From positions 19,245,848 through 19,309,847 of the forward strand of contig NW_026622986.1 in NCBI RefSeq assembly GCF_023065955.2: 64,000 bases of DNA, given 5' to 3'. Both the position numbers and the translations under genes were made by a program. A model generated the notes under the pieces. The model made no database searches. It saw only the letters and a program-made list of their open reading frames with translations, and was not told where the DNA came from. This DNA comes from Ursus arctos (taxonomy: Eukaryota; Chordata; Mammalia; Carnivora; Ursidae). This document shows positions 11,282 to 26,183 of this stretch, in pieces. Positions within the stretch are counted from its first letter, which is position 1. The number at the start of each line of letters is the position of its first letter.

Positions 11282-11450
11282 CCAGGTTCCCAAAAGGGGG
11301 CGACGTTGTCCCCCAGGGGATATGGGGCAATTTTTAAAGACCTTTCTCAGTTGTCAATATCAGGGAGATGAATGCTATTGGTATCTAGTGGATAGAGGCC
11401 AGGAAGATGGCCAAACATCATACAATGCACAGGACAGCACCACAATCATT
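11282..11450 (+). mobile_element. MER20 DNA transposon (hAT, non-autonomous)
   Basis: 'gggggcgacgttgtccccca', 'tatctagtggatagaggcca' and 'catacaatgcacaggacagc' match MER20 in order. Confidence 0.8.
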
Positions 11451-11694
11451 CATTAGATCACCTAAAACGTCGCTCATGGCTTGGGGCACACCCACCGAGC
11501 ATACTCTGTTCTGAGGGCATTTGGCACTGGCTGTCCCTCTGACTACAATACACTTGACTTAGGAATCCAAACAGCTCACTAGTCACCTCCCTCAAGTCTT
11601 TTTTTAATGGTGTTTTTCCCACCACAGCCTGACCAGCCCAGAAAGTGTAGACCTCCCCAACTGTAATAACACACTCAACCACCCATGTGCCTTC

Positions 11695-11915
11695 TCAATC
11701 CTACTTACTCTATTCCTCTTTCCACTCAACTTCTAATGGACCCCATACTTTATTATTTACCATGTTGATTCAATTAGCTTTTCTCTCCTTCTAGAATGTG
11801 AACTCCACCATGGAAGCTGTGTTTTATTCACCAATGCATCCCCAGCACCGAGAACAGTGCCTACCATTCAATGGGCCAATTAATGAACGAACAAGGGAAT
11901 AAACAAATGAGTGTA
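11695..11915 (+). mobile_element. L2 LINE 3' end
   Basis: 'agaatgtgaactccaccatg', 'caatgcatccccagcaccga', 'gaacagtgcctaccattcaa' and terminal 'gagtgtatgaatgaggg' match the L2 3' terminus. Confidence 0.75.
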
Positions 11916-11924
11916 TGAATGAGG

Positions 11925-12745
11925 GACATTCATTTAATTTCCCACTATTTTCAACTACAAACAATGCTGAAGGAAATATGCATATACATATGTGCTTATG
12001 TGGTTGTCTTTTTATTTCTACATGGAAAATTCCCCATGACCATGGCTGAGTATCCTTCTCTGGCTACCTGCTCTCCATTTCTCATCCATATATTCGTGGC
12101 TTTTGAAAACCTTTCCCCATCTTTTTATTATGATTTGTGTTTTTCTGATGACTTGTGGACTAGACAATTATTTAATATTTTTGTTGATTATTTGAATTTG
12201 ATCATCTGTGAATGAGTTATGCAGATCTTTTCTGGCTGTTAAAATTTCCATCTCCAGTAAGTCTACAAGAGTTATCTATATGTATCCTACTTGTGATTAA
12301 GACACAATTTTTTTTCTAACCTATTGTTTGCCTGGTGATTTTGTTTATGGAATTTTAAGTTTTCACCATCAAATATGTATATCTTTTCTTTTGTAGCTTC
12401 TGGGATTTTAGAAGTGAGATCCTGCCTTTACATTGCACATAGTTTACCCTCTGTTTTCTTGCAAGAGTTTTATTGCTTTTATTTATTGCATTTAAGTCTT
12501 TAATCCATCTAAATATATTTCTGTATATAAAATGAACAAAGTAAAACTGGGGTTTAATTTAATTTCATTTAAGCTATATAACCAGATATGCCAACACCAT
12601 ACAAATAAGGACTGTATCTTTTCCTCTATTGAATTGATCCCTGTTATATTTTAAATCCTCCTAACTACTGACCTCAGTGTCTTGATTCCCTATCCTGTTC
12701 CATTAACCTATAATCTAGTATATACTAACTTCATGCTTTAAAAAA
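11925..12745 (-). mobile_element. Old LINE-1 ORF2-end/3' UTR fragment, reverse orientation
   Basis: 'caactacaaacaatgctga', 'tttgcctggtgattttgttt', 'tttaagtctttaatccatct' and 'tatgccaacaccatacaaat' follow an old LINE-1 read in reverse. It begins at the consensus point where 10770-11266 stops. Confidence 0.6.
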
Positions 12746-13076
12746 ACAAAATAAAACAAAACCAAAAAAACCCCCAAAACCACACTTGGTGAGGAAGAGG
12801 AAATACAATTTGGCAGGTCAAAAGGAGTAAGAATATTCAATCTGGAGATGAATTAGGGGCCAAATTTCAAACAAAAATGAACACGTAGGCTGTAACTGCA
12901 CGTCATGATATTTTCAATCTGCCTGAATATATAAATAATACAAGTATTCTTCTCTTTTTGCTAGTCATAAAATGGCTGAGACAATCGTGCATACTTTTCC
13001 TTTGAAAAGTCATTTTAATTAATTCCATTATAATCTTGTTCTTTTTCATCGTGTCTATGCTTCAATTGTTTTGAGT

Positions 13077-13447
13077 GATATTGTAATAGAGTTCTCCAGA
13101 GAAGCAGAACCAATATAATGTGTATGAATCTAGAAAGACATTTACCATGTGTAATTGGCTCATGTGATCACGGAGGTTGGCAAGCCCCAGATCTGCAGTG
13201 TGGGCTGGTGGGCTGGAGACCAGGAAAGCCAACGGGGCCCATAATGTCTGAATGCAGCCTTGGGGGGAATTAATTACCTCTTGGTCAGGGAGGCCAGTCT
13301 TTTTTGTTCCATTTAGGCTTTCAACTGATTGGATGAGCCCCCCATCCAACCCCCACATTACGGAGGGTCAGCTACTCAAAGTTCACTAATTTAAATGTTA
13401 ACCTCATCCAAAGACACCCCCAAGCTGATACGTAAAAGTAACCATCA
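13077..13447 (+). mobile_element. Ancient dispersed mammalian repeat (family not named)
   Basis: 'gagttctccagagaagcaga accaatata', 'caagccccagatctgcagtg', 'tttcaactgattggatgag' and terminal 'cgtaaaagtaaccatcaca' match a widely dispersed old repeat recognised by text. Family name not asserted. Confidence 0.6.
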
Positions 13448-13469
13448 CAAATATCTAAGGTTATTTTTT

Positions 13470-13579
13470 TATTCCTAAGAAAAGCTAGATTTTATCCCTA
13501 AAAAAATTTGGACAAGTTTTATCCCTAAGAAAAGTTGTCTTTAAAATAATTATTTTTTATCCCTAAGAAAAGTTAGATC
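13470..13579 (+). repeat. Local imperfect direct repeat, three units
   Basis: The 20-mer 'ttttatccctaagaaaagtt' occurs exactly at 13517-13536 and 13555-13574, with a related 'ttcctaagaaaagctagat' at 13472. Spacing is about 38-45 bp. Confidence 0.85.
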
Positions 13580-15999
<2,420 letters not shown>

Positions 16000-16019
16000 C
16001 CAGGGTGCCCCTCTTGATT

Positions 16020-16500
16020 TAATTTTATATGCTCAAATTTCTCACTCCGTATAGCTTTCACTCATCCTTTCCCTTGGTCCTTCACACTTTAATGCAGATG
16101 GCCTACATATCCACAGCCAGGATGGAATGCAGGTGTTTATCTCCAAATGCTTATTGAAAATTCCACTTGGAATATGTAACTGTCATCTCAAAACCAAAAA
16201 GCCTAAAATGAACTCATCATTCACCTCTCCAAATGAGTTCTTCTCACTGAGATTATCGATTAAGTTCAGAGCATGAATCTTCTCTCTCTTTTTAAAGATT
16301 CTACCTTTGGAATTATCTTTGGTTCTACATTCCTCATTTCCATATTCAATCTATCACCAACACTCGTAGGTTCTCCCTTTGAGAACTTAATTCACTCCTT
16401 CTCTTGAAGTTTGTAACCCCTGTTCCAGTTCTATTGGTCCAAGACCATGGTTTATTTTAAGAGTCCGATTTTTGTTGTTTTTCAGTGTAGCCTTCATTGA
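16020..16500 (+). mobile_element. L2 LINE internal fragment
   Basis: 'ccaaatgcttattgaaaatt ccacttgga', 'gtcatctcaaaaccaaaaag cctaaaatg', 'tcaatctatcaccaacactc gtaggttct' track the L2 3' coding region in order. The reading frame is broken. Confidence 0.65.
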
Positions 16501-17279
16501 TCAACTTTACAAACCCAAACCACATTAATCATCTTTAAGAATGCTCTAGTGTTATTTCCATTGCTCAAAATATCAGGTTTTTCACACTGTTTGAATATAC
16601 TCTCCTAAATGCCTTGCCTTGCATACAATAACCTTTCCTTTGATGCAAAATGTTTTTGAAACTGAATCTTAAAATTGCCTCTATGCCAACTAAATTTTTC
16701 AGAAAATTGTCTCTTAAATAAAAACTGATTTTTTTTCAACTTTTATGTTTAGGCTGACTTTCCCTATTTTTTTAATGTTTTCCCTAGTATTTGGGGGTTC
16801 ATTTATCAGCCATTCCTTCCCTCTCTTCTAGAGGACAGAACTGCTGTTTTATTTGACAATCCACCTTCTTTCACTCGGAGAGCCAGAGATGACTTACAAG
16901 TTATCTAAGCAATCGTGATGCACAATGTTTTCTCTTTCCTCATCTTGATTAGTTTAGCCATGGTCCTGGGATGCGATTCTAGACATTGAGCCTTATTGTG
17001 GAAAAGACACCTAGGAAAAGTTTGCCTTGCTCTTAAAAACAAATCAAAAGAAAGAAGTCCATTTATTCTTTCTCAGGATATCACTCTAAAGATGTGATCC
17101 TTGGGACTGAAGAGATTTCATGGGTAGCTGACTTTGTACAAAGTTAAGTACATGAAGATAGCACAGGAAAAAGAAGGAAGGAGTCCATGTGGTTCTCATG
17201 TTTTGATAACATAAGTTGCTAAAATCAACCAACTGTAGGATTCCTTGCTTTTGACCTCATGCTACTTGAGATAGTTTCC

Positions 17280-17775
17280 TTATTGTATCAGTCAAAAATC
17301 AATCGGTTCCAAGCAACTGAAAACCCAAGTAATAGGAGCTGAAACAGACGGGAATTAATTCATCTCAATTAAAAAGAAGCCAGGAAGTTGTCCATTTAAG
17401 GTTGGTATTGTGGTTCAACTGTGTGGTTGTGAAATATATATTTTCCGTCTGTTCTTTCTGTCATCTGTTCATTCTCCTACTCATTCATGGCTGCAAGGTG
17501 ACTCTGGTACTTCCTAGAATCACATATGTTCAAGGTATTGTTGAAAGAAGTGAGAAAAGGAAAGGAGGAGAGACTTTTTTTCTTCTAGTCTGGTGTTTTT
17601 CCTTCTATAAGAGATACCTTCCCCAAATCCCCATGTATATCTCATTGGCCTCCAGTGGCCACAAGGAAGTCTGGAGAAGATGGTATTTGTAGTCGGTCAC
17701 AATGCCACCCCAAATGAAATTGGGAGTTCTGTTTTTAAGAAACTCAAAGAAGGGCCAGGCAACTAAAGGAATTAC
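17280..17775 (+). mobile_element. Ancient dispersed mammalian repeat (family not named)
   Basis: 'ccaagcaactgaaaacccaa', 'aatttcatctca'-like spacing, 'tcattcatggctgcaaggtg' and 'aagaagggccaggcaactaa' follow a widespread old repeat. The recognisable blocks are scattered, so the borders are approximate. Confidence 0.45.
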
Positions 17776-18709
17776 CATCATGTTAAACTGGCTGATGTTG
17801 AAGTTTCTGCTACAAGTATATTAGTTAATGTATCTTCCTCATTCCGTCTAGCAGATCATACTCATCTTTGAATGTTCAATTTACGTCCGATCCTTACCTT
17901 TTCAGGCCATGTCAGAATATGTGTGCATGTCTGTTTTATGGCACTTAACAGTGATTATAGTTATTACCATTCATTTGGAAATTCATTGCTTCTTTATTGT
18001 GGATTGTCACTGTAACTGTTTACCATTGAATTACTATAAATGTTTCTAGTGGGTGGTATTACGACTGCCCATAATCATTCCATAAATACCTATTAAATGA
18101 TAAATGATATGAGGAACTTTGTAATATTTCTTGGTGATGATTATGTGGTCAGTATTTTCAAAATGGTTATTTCTTTTGATAAAATATTTTCCAAATGTGT
18201 TGTCACGGATTCCTTGAATAGAGTTAAAGCATTACCAACAATATTTAAACAAATGACATTTTCCCAGTGGTATGGTATTCAGCCATATGGGGATATGGTT
18301 AGTGTAAATATTGATCAACTTACCTATAATTTTTAAGAGCTGGCCCCATAATTAATTATTTTTAATTCATCATATTCACATACCCTCCTTATTTTGTTAT
18401 ACCACAATGAATAATACAGGAATATTTAATACTTTCTCCTCAACATGAAATGACTTCATAGAGTGCTGCACTGAGAAGGATTGTAAAGACTCGGGGTTCA
18501 GTGGGAAAGAAGGTTCTGACTGGATAATCATATTTGTACCTGTTGTAAAAGGCAGCAGAGAATGCACCCATCCACACCCTGTACATCCCTAGCCTAGGGT
18601 ACGAGGCACACTTAATACAGGTTTTAGGTAATAGTTTTCTTCCATGTAAAAAAAGAGCACATTTTTTGACTTAACTGTTTCTTTTAAAAAGAATTGATTT
18701 CATTTATTC
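17776..18709. other. Intron sequence, nothing recognised
   Basis: AT-rich unique-looking sequence up to the SINE. The open stretch at 18097-18336 has no splice signals or recognisable protein content. Confidence 0.4.
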
Positions 18710-18906
18710 TATTTTTTTAAAGATTTTATTTATTTATTTGACAGAGAGAGACAGCAAGAGAGGGAACACAAGCAAGGGGAGTGGGAGAGGGAGAAGCAGG
18801 CTTCCCGCCAAGCAGAGAGCCCAATGAGGGCTCAATCGCAGAACGCTGGGATCATGACCTGAGCCGAAGGCAGACGCTTAATGGCTGAGCCACCCAGGCG
18901 CCTGCA
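18710..18906 (-). mobile_element. Can-SINE with 14-bp target duplication
   Basis: 'taaagattttatttatttat', 'gagagacagcaagagaggga', 'gggatcatgacctgagccga' and reversed head 'gccacccaggcgcc'. The duplication 'gatttcatttattc' is exact at 18696-18709 and 18907-18920. Confidence 0.94.
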
Positions 18907-18920
18907 GATTTCATTTATTC

Positions 18921-20698
18921 CAAACCATGAATTTTTGCAACAGGAGTTAGAGATGAAAAAGAAAAAAATATCTTTGTTCATAACCTACGGTAAAAATTTA
19001 CTTATGAGGAATCACTGAATTCATTTTCTGATAACTATATAAAGTACATATAATGCATCCACTACGACTGGCACATTTCAAGAGAGTATAAAAATAATGA
19101 AATGGAAGAGACTAACATTATTAATCCTAGAAGACTGAACAAATATGTTCTTCGTGTCATTTAATTTTCAGAGTACTCTATAGAACGGATATGATTCCAT
19201 CTAATATAAAGATGAGGAAATGAGTCTCTGAGAATTTAAATAATTGCTCAACATGGGAGGGTCCACATTAAAATGAAGACTTCAGTTTAATAAACCAAAG
19301 GTCTATTTTTTCCCTATATTTCTCCAAAGGTCATTTTGAAAATTTTGTAATTTATTTCACCATCCACAACAGAATTATCTGATTGCAGGAATCTAACCCT
19401 AATCCCTCCAATGTATCTAAGAGACTATCAGCATAAAATACTGATGAAGTCACTTTGCAGAATCGATAAGTCACCGGTATCCCATGTGTGCTGCGTAACG
19501 TTCCTTTTGGATGTGGATGTGAACAAAGTCTATCAAAGGTCTCAATTTCATTTGTCAAGACATTGTTTTAATTTTAATAAAATCAAATACTGCATGCAGT
19601 TGTCCACCAAAGCTGTAGGTAACACTAGCAAATACGAGCGTGTAACTGACTCAGGTTCTGAAAATCAAAACTCGCTTTGAGGATTTTTACATCAATACTT
19701 CGAATAGCTGTGGGAAAAATAAAATTCATATAAAGCAGTCCGAAGGGAAAAATGAGTGAGCCAAGGGGAAACAAAGGCAGCATTCACATTTGAAAAACCA
19801 GAATACTTAGTAACTATTCATGTTTTACAAGCCGATACTTATGTCGCATGGACACGTGCACGCATGTGTGCACCCACCACACTATTCTTCATCTGTACTT
19901 CATTTGTGCCCAAATACACTGTGATAACCTTATTATAATAGCACGTGTTACATTTCAAAAGTAATCAGGATTCTTTTATAACCAACTTTTTCAAAAACCA
20001 AAGAACACTATATTTTAATACATTCCTCAGCCCCTCCCATCACACTAGAAAGTTGAGTTTCTGAAGTCTAAAATGATGTCATTCATTTTTCTATATTTGA
20101 CATTTAGAAAGTTGTTCCTAGCCCATACTAAGAATAGGAATAAATGGAAGAATATAATTTTTATATAAATATTTTCAATACACATCCATCCTGAAATGAG
20201 AGGAAGAAAATTTACTTCCTGTAACTATTTTTCTTTGTGCCCATGACAGCTGTCCTTCCCCTCACTGGATTATGTATGCCAATGTCGTCATGTTCAAATT
20301 AATTTTGCTTTAGAATCTTCATTTTGTTTTGCTGGTGATTTTTAAATACTTTCTACTTGTTATGCCTGGTGGGGAAAATAGTGATTTTACAAATGTTTTG
20401 GAGCATTTTTTCGAGCCCCATTGGAATAGATTCTCTACAGTCAGTATCAAAAATATGTTTTTTTGGAGTACTTTAAAAGAGCTAGAAAGAACACTAGAAA
20501 AAAAAACTAACTTAAATTTAAATAGATGCTTTTAAAAAAGAACACTAGAAAGTATTTTTCAATATATTATAAATTTCATTTGAGAATGCATGTATTATAA
20601 AGGAAATGCATACTAATTTATAAAATTAAGATTATAATACTGTGGCACTGATAGTACAGTTTTAAGAAGTGCCAGTGATTTTCATTCCCTTTGACACT
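18921..20698. other. Intron sequence, nothing recognised
   Basis: AT-rich. Short open frames on both strands (for example 19352-19680) lack splice sites and recognisable motifs. A 14-base string 'aagaacactagaaa' occurs twice (about 20487 and 20537). Confidence 0.4.
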
Positions 20699-20887
20699 TT
20701 TTTAAAAAAGATTTTTATTTATTTATTTGAGAGAGAGAGAATGAGTGGTGCAGAGGGGCAGAGGGAGAAAGAAGCAGACTACCCACTGAGCATGAAGCCC
20801 CACGCGGGGCTCAATCCCAGGACCTGGAGATCATGATCTGAGCTGCAGGCAGCTGCTTAACCAAATGATCCACCCAGGCATCCCCCA
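20699..20887 (-). mobile_element. Older Can-SINE
   Basis: 'aagatttttatttatttatt', 'gagatcatgatctgagctgc' and decayed head 'atccacccaggcatcccc'. Flanked by near-identical 'ctttgacact' (20689) and 'ccttgacact' (20888). Confidence 0.9.
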
Positions 20888-20907
20888 CCTTGACACTCTG
20901 ATTTAAA

Positions 20908-21258
20908 ATTAAAATATAGCATTAATGTTGAGTGAAATAATGCTAAGTGAAATAAGCCCATCACAGAAAGACAAATACTGTATGATTCCAAATACTGGTA
21001 TTAGGTACCTAGATTGTCAAATGCATAGAAGCAGAAAACCAAATGGCAGCTATCAGGGGCTGGGGGAGGGAAAATGGAGCATTAATTGTTTAATGGGTAT
21101 AGAGTTTCAGCTTTTCCACATGAAAAATGTTCTGGAGATGAGTGGTGGTGATATCTGGACAACAATGCAAAAGTACTTAATGCCACTGAACTATACAATT
21201 AGACAAGGTTAAAAGAGTAAATTTTATGTTATGTATATTTTACAATTTAATAAAAGTA
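20908..21258 (+). mobile_element. LINE-1 3' UTR fragment
   Basis: 'atgctaagtgaaataagccc', 'agaaagacaaatactgtatg', 'atcaggggctgggggaggga' and 'gtaaattttatgttatgtat' are the LINE-1 3' UTR in order. Severely 5' truncated. Confidence 0.85.
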
Positions 21259-21464
21259 ATAAATAGGAAAAAAAAGATAAAATGAACACTTTAGAAGCGT
21301 CCTTACTATAAGATCCTGAGGAATAAAAATGATATTGAGTTAAAAAGAAAAATCTGAACATGACTTCTGTGGTACTCCCTTCCTGTACATGCATGACATT
21401 GTCCCAAAGGTGGAGTCTATCCCCTTTCTCTCCTTGAATCAAAGCTAGACATTTTAATTTGTAT

Positions 21465-21925
21465 GACCATTAGAGAGAGCCAAGAGTGACATTCTAGAAT
21501 TTCCAAGGCTAAGTCATGCGAATTCTTCCTGCTTTTCCTGTGGCTCTTGGAATGCTTGTTCTTGAGAGCTTTTACTCTGGTAAAAGCCAATCCCATGCAA
21601 GATACCTGACTGTCCTGTGACAGCCCTGTGATGGAAAGCCCAAGCCACGTTAGATACCGTGGAGAATGAGATGCTATGTCAAGCCAGACAGACAGACCAA
21701 AGAGTACCAGTGTGCCAAACCCGGAGGGGAGGAAGCCATCTTGAAAGTGACCCTCCAGTTCCAGCTATACCTCATGGAGCCTTAAGGATTAGAAACAACC
21801 TGCCTCACTGATTCCTTTCTGAATTACTGATCCACAAAGCTGAGAGCAAAATGAAACATTTATAGGCTACTACCCTTTAGGGTAGTTCGTTCTGCAGCAA
21901 ACCCTAATGTAACACGTAGCCTATA
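21465..21925 (+). mobile_element. MLT1-type LTR (ERVL-MaLR, solo)
   Basis: 'gtgacattctagaatttcca', 'ttcctgtggctcttggaatg', 'gccatcttgaaagtgaccct' and 'ctgatccacaaagctgagag' with a 3' 'gttctgcagcaaaccctaat' follow the MLT1 LTR order. Only an LTR is seen, with no internal retroviral genes. Confidence 0.65.
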
Positions 21926-21962
21926 TGGTAGCAAGGTTGCCTATGAATGTTCATCAATAAGA

Positions 21963-21982
21963 AACACACACACACACACACA
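21963..21982 (+). repeat. (AC)n microsatellite
   Basis: About ten uninterrupted CA units. Confidence 0.95.
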
Positions 21983-21984
21983 AA

Positions 21985-22724
<740 letters not shown>

Positions 22725-22839
22725 TCATTAAATTTGAGTCTTCTTTTTAATGGTTTTCTAGATACAACAGTTAAGTAAGTTACTGATTTTAATAGCTGTC
22801 CAAGGCAGACTTCTAGACACCTCCCGGCTCTCAGTCCCA

Positions 22840-23400
22840 CACCCAATTTTTCAGCGAGTTATATAGACTGTGCTTTCAAAATCATCCATTCCCTAAATCC
22901 AACATTTCAATCCAGGCACTAAAAATGATTTGCTTTGGGTTCCAGCTTAGTTTTCTAGTCTCATTTTCTGCAACTCTCCTCGTAAGCACCTGCAGTTAAA
23001 CTATCGTGTATCCTACACCCCGAAGGGCTTGCGAATAGGTCACCTGCTCTTCATCTTTCCATGTGTGTATATACTCACTTCCTCTACCTACACTGACCAT
23101 TCCCTCTCATGCTCCTGGCGGGCTGCTCAACCCCAAGACTCAAGGAAACAGCTTCCCTCTCCCCTTGCATTGCCTGTTCTTTGTCAACCAAGCCTCAGGT
23201 TGGGTACTCCATGCTTCATGCCACCTAAGAACCCTTCTATTCCTACGTTAAATGTTTACCACCCCATAGAAGAGCTGTAATACAGACTCCAAGCTGTGAC
23301 TATAAAGCTTCCCTTAGAAGCAGGAGTTTGGGATGTGTTTTCTTAGGCGAAATACAGTCCCTAATCCATAGTTTGTGCTTAATCAATTCTGGGTATCATA
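22840..23400 (+). mobile_element. L2 LINE 3' fragment
   Basis: 'gttttctagtctcattttct gcaactctc', 'cttcctctacctacactgac' and 'cattgcctgttctttgtcaa' follow the L2 3' region; 'gtttgtgcttaatcaattct' near 23375 fits its end. Moderately diverged. Confidence 0.55.
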
Positions 23401-23477
23401 ACTGAAGGCATAATGGTTTCATCTAAAAGGAGCTTAGGAATGAACATAGGATTTTCAAAGCAATTCACACATTTTAC

Positions 23478-24158
23478 TTGAAGTATAATGAACACACAGT
23501 GTTATATTAGTTTCAGGTGTACAATACAAAGATTCACCAATTCTATACATTATTCAGTGGTCAGGTAAGTGTATTCTCAATCCCACTTTTCTCTTGTACC
23601 CATTCCCTCCTACCCCCTTCCTCTCTGGTAACCATTAGTTTGTTTTCTGTATTTAAGAGTCTGGTTTTTTGTTTCTTTTTTTCTTTGTTTGGTTTCTTAA
23701 ATTCCACATATGAGTGAAATAATATGGTATTTCTCTTTCTCTGACTGACTTATTTCACTTAGCATTATACCCTCTAGGTCCATCCACGTTGCTGCAAATG
23801 GCTGAAAAATATTCCAGTGTGTGTGTGTGTGTACGTATATATAACACCATATCTTTATATATAAGGTATGGGTATATATAGGGTATCCATCTATGAATGG
23901 ATGCTTCAATTGCTTCAATATCTTGACTATTGTAAATAAGGCAGCAATAAACATAAGGGTGAATATATCTTTTTGAATTAGCGTTTTCATTTGCTTTGGA
24001 TAAATATCCAGTAGTGGAATTACTGGATCATATGATAATTCTACTTTTAATTTTTTTAGGAACCTCTACGCTGTTTTCTACCATGGCTATACCAGTCTTC
24101 ATTCCCACCAACAGTGCATGAGGGTTCTGTTTCTACACATTCTTGCCAATAGTTGCTA

Positions 24159-24190
<32 letters not shown>

Positions 24191-25110
24191 GTTTTTATTT
24201 TTTGCCATTCTGACACGTATACAGTGATATCACATTGTTTCAATTTGCACTTCCCTGATGGTTAGTAATGCTGAACACCTTTTCATGTATCCTCATGCCA
24301 TGCATATGTCTTCTTTGGAAAAAAATGTCTATGTGTCCTCTGTCCATTTTTTTAAATGTGTTTTTTTGGTATTGAGTTATAGAAGTTCTTCATATATTTT
24401 GGAATATTAACCCCTTACCAGATATATCATTTGAAAATATCTTCTCCCATTAAGTAGATTGCTTTTTTTGTCTTGTTGATGGTTTCCTATGCTTTGCAAA
24501 AGCTTTTTATTTGGTTTAGTCCCAACAGTTTAATTTTGTTTTTGTTTCTCTTGAATGAGGAGACATATCTGGAAAAATGTTTCTATGGCTGATGCCGAAG
24601 AAATTACTGCCTATGTTTTCTTCCAGTAGTTTGATAGTTTCAGGTCTCATAGTTAGGTCTTTAATCCATTTTGAGTTTATTTTCATGTATGGTGTAAGAA
24701 AGTGGTCCAGTTTCTTTCTTTTCCATGTAGTTGTCCAGTTTTCCCCAATATCATTTGTTGAAAAGACTGTTTTTCCCCGTTGTATATTCTTGCCTCCTCT
24801 GTAGTGGGTGACAATATAAGTGTTGGTTTATTTCTAGATTCTCTATTATGTTCTATTGATCGTTATGACTATTTTTGTGCCTTTTACCATACTGTTGTGA
24901 TTACTACAGCTTTGTAGTGTATCTTGAAATCTGAGATTGTGATACCTCCAGATTTGTTCTTTTTCAAGACTGCTTCAGTTACTTAAGGTATTTTGGGGTT
25001 CCATACAAATTTTAGGGATATCTGTTCTAGTTCTGTGAAAACTGTCATTTGTATTTTGATAAGAATTGCATTATATCTGTAGATTGCTTTGAGTTGTATG
25101 GCCACTTAAA
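23478..25110 (-). mobile_element. LINE-1 3' arm (3' UTR and end of ORF2), minus orientation
   Basis: Read in reverse, this holds the LINE-1 3' UTR ('gagtgaaataatatggtatt', 'catccacgttgctgcaaatg', 'cattcccaccaacagtgcat') and then the ORF2 C-terminal region ('attaaccccttaccagatat', 'ggtctttaatccattttgag'). Near 25108 the orientation flips and the 5' part follows as 25112-26183. It contains (TG)n tracts at 23817-23832 and 24161-24189. No poly(T) tail survives at the left edge. Confidence 0.88.
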
Positions 25111-25111
25111 T

Positions 25112-26183
25112 AATTTTCACAGGTAAATTCTACCAAACATTTAAAGAATTAATATCAATTCTTCTCAAACTATTCCAAAAAATAAAAGGGGAAGAAAAGT
25201 TTCCAAATTCATTCTGTAAGGCCAGATTTACCAATTCTGAAACCAGATAAAGACAATACCAACCCCCCCCCAAAAACAAACAAACAGACAACAACAAAAA
25301 AACTATAGGCCTATCTCTAATGGACATAGATATAAAAATCTTCAACAAAATATTAGCAAACTGAATCCAGCAACACATGAAAAGAATCATTCACCATAAT
25401 CAAGTGGCATTTATTCCTGGGATGCAAGGGTGGTTCATTATTCATAAATCAATCACCATGACACAGCAGATTAACAAGAGAAAGGACAAAAACCATATGA
25501 TCATCTCAAGAGATGCAGAAAAAACATCTGACAAAGTACAACATCCATTCATGATAAAAAACTATCAACAAAGTAGGTTCAGAGGGAATATATCCCTCAA
25601 CATAATAAAGGCCATATATGAAAAATTCACAGCTAATATTATCTTCAAGGAAGAAAAACTGAGAGCTTTTCATCTAAGATCAGGACAAGGATGTCCCCTC
25701 TCACTACTTTTATTCAAGGTAGTACTGAAAGCTCTAATCACAGCAATCAGACAAGAAAAGGAAAAAAAAGGCATCCAGATTGGTAAGGAAGTAAAACTTT
25801 TACTATTTGCAGATGACATGATACTATATATAAAAAACACTAAAGACTCCACCAGAAAACTGCTAGAACTAATAAATGAATTCAGTAGAGTCACAAGATG
25901 CAAAATTAATACACAGAAATTTCTGCTTTTTCTATACACTAATAATAAAGTATCAGAAAGAGAAATTAAGAAAACAATCCATTTTCATTTGTATCCAAAA
26001 TAATAAAATACCTAGGAAGAAACTTAACCAAGGAGCTGAAAGACCTATACCCTGAAAACTCTAAAACAATGATGGAAGAAACTGAAGATGATATAAAAAA
26101 AATGGAAATATATTCCATTCCCATGGATTGGAAGAACCAATATTGTTAAAAGTCCATATTACCCAAAATAATCTATAGCGATT
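25112..26183 (+). pseudogene. LINE-1 ORF2 reverse-transcriptase fragment, inverted 5' arm
   Basis: Plus-strand LINE-1 ORF2, starting 'aggtaaattctaccaaacat' and ending '...acccaaaataatctatagcg'. An open stretch of 208 codons remains at 25377-26003. It includes the RT blocks [15 protein letters not shown] and the catalytic F-A-D-D-M-I-L-Y (about codons 143-150). ORF2 normally encodes endonuclease plus reverse transcriptase of about 1,275 residues, so this is a small central piece with stops on both sides. It ends at the same consensus point where the minus-strand arm (23478-25110) begins, which identifies both as one insertion with a 5' inversion. Confidence 0.9.

Noticed and set aside
21465..21925. 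Full endogenous retrovirus
   Set aside because: Only an MLT1-type LTR is seen; no gag, pol or env-like frame flanks it.
25377..26003. The longest open frame (208 codons) as a host gene
   Set aside because: Its residues are LINE-1 reverse transcriptase (G-Q-G-C-P-L-S, F-A-D-D-M) and it lies in a truncated, inverted LINE-1.
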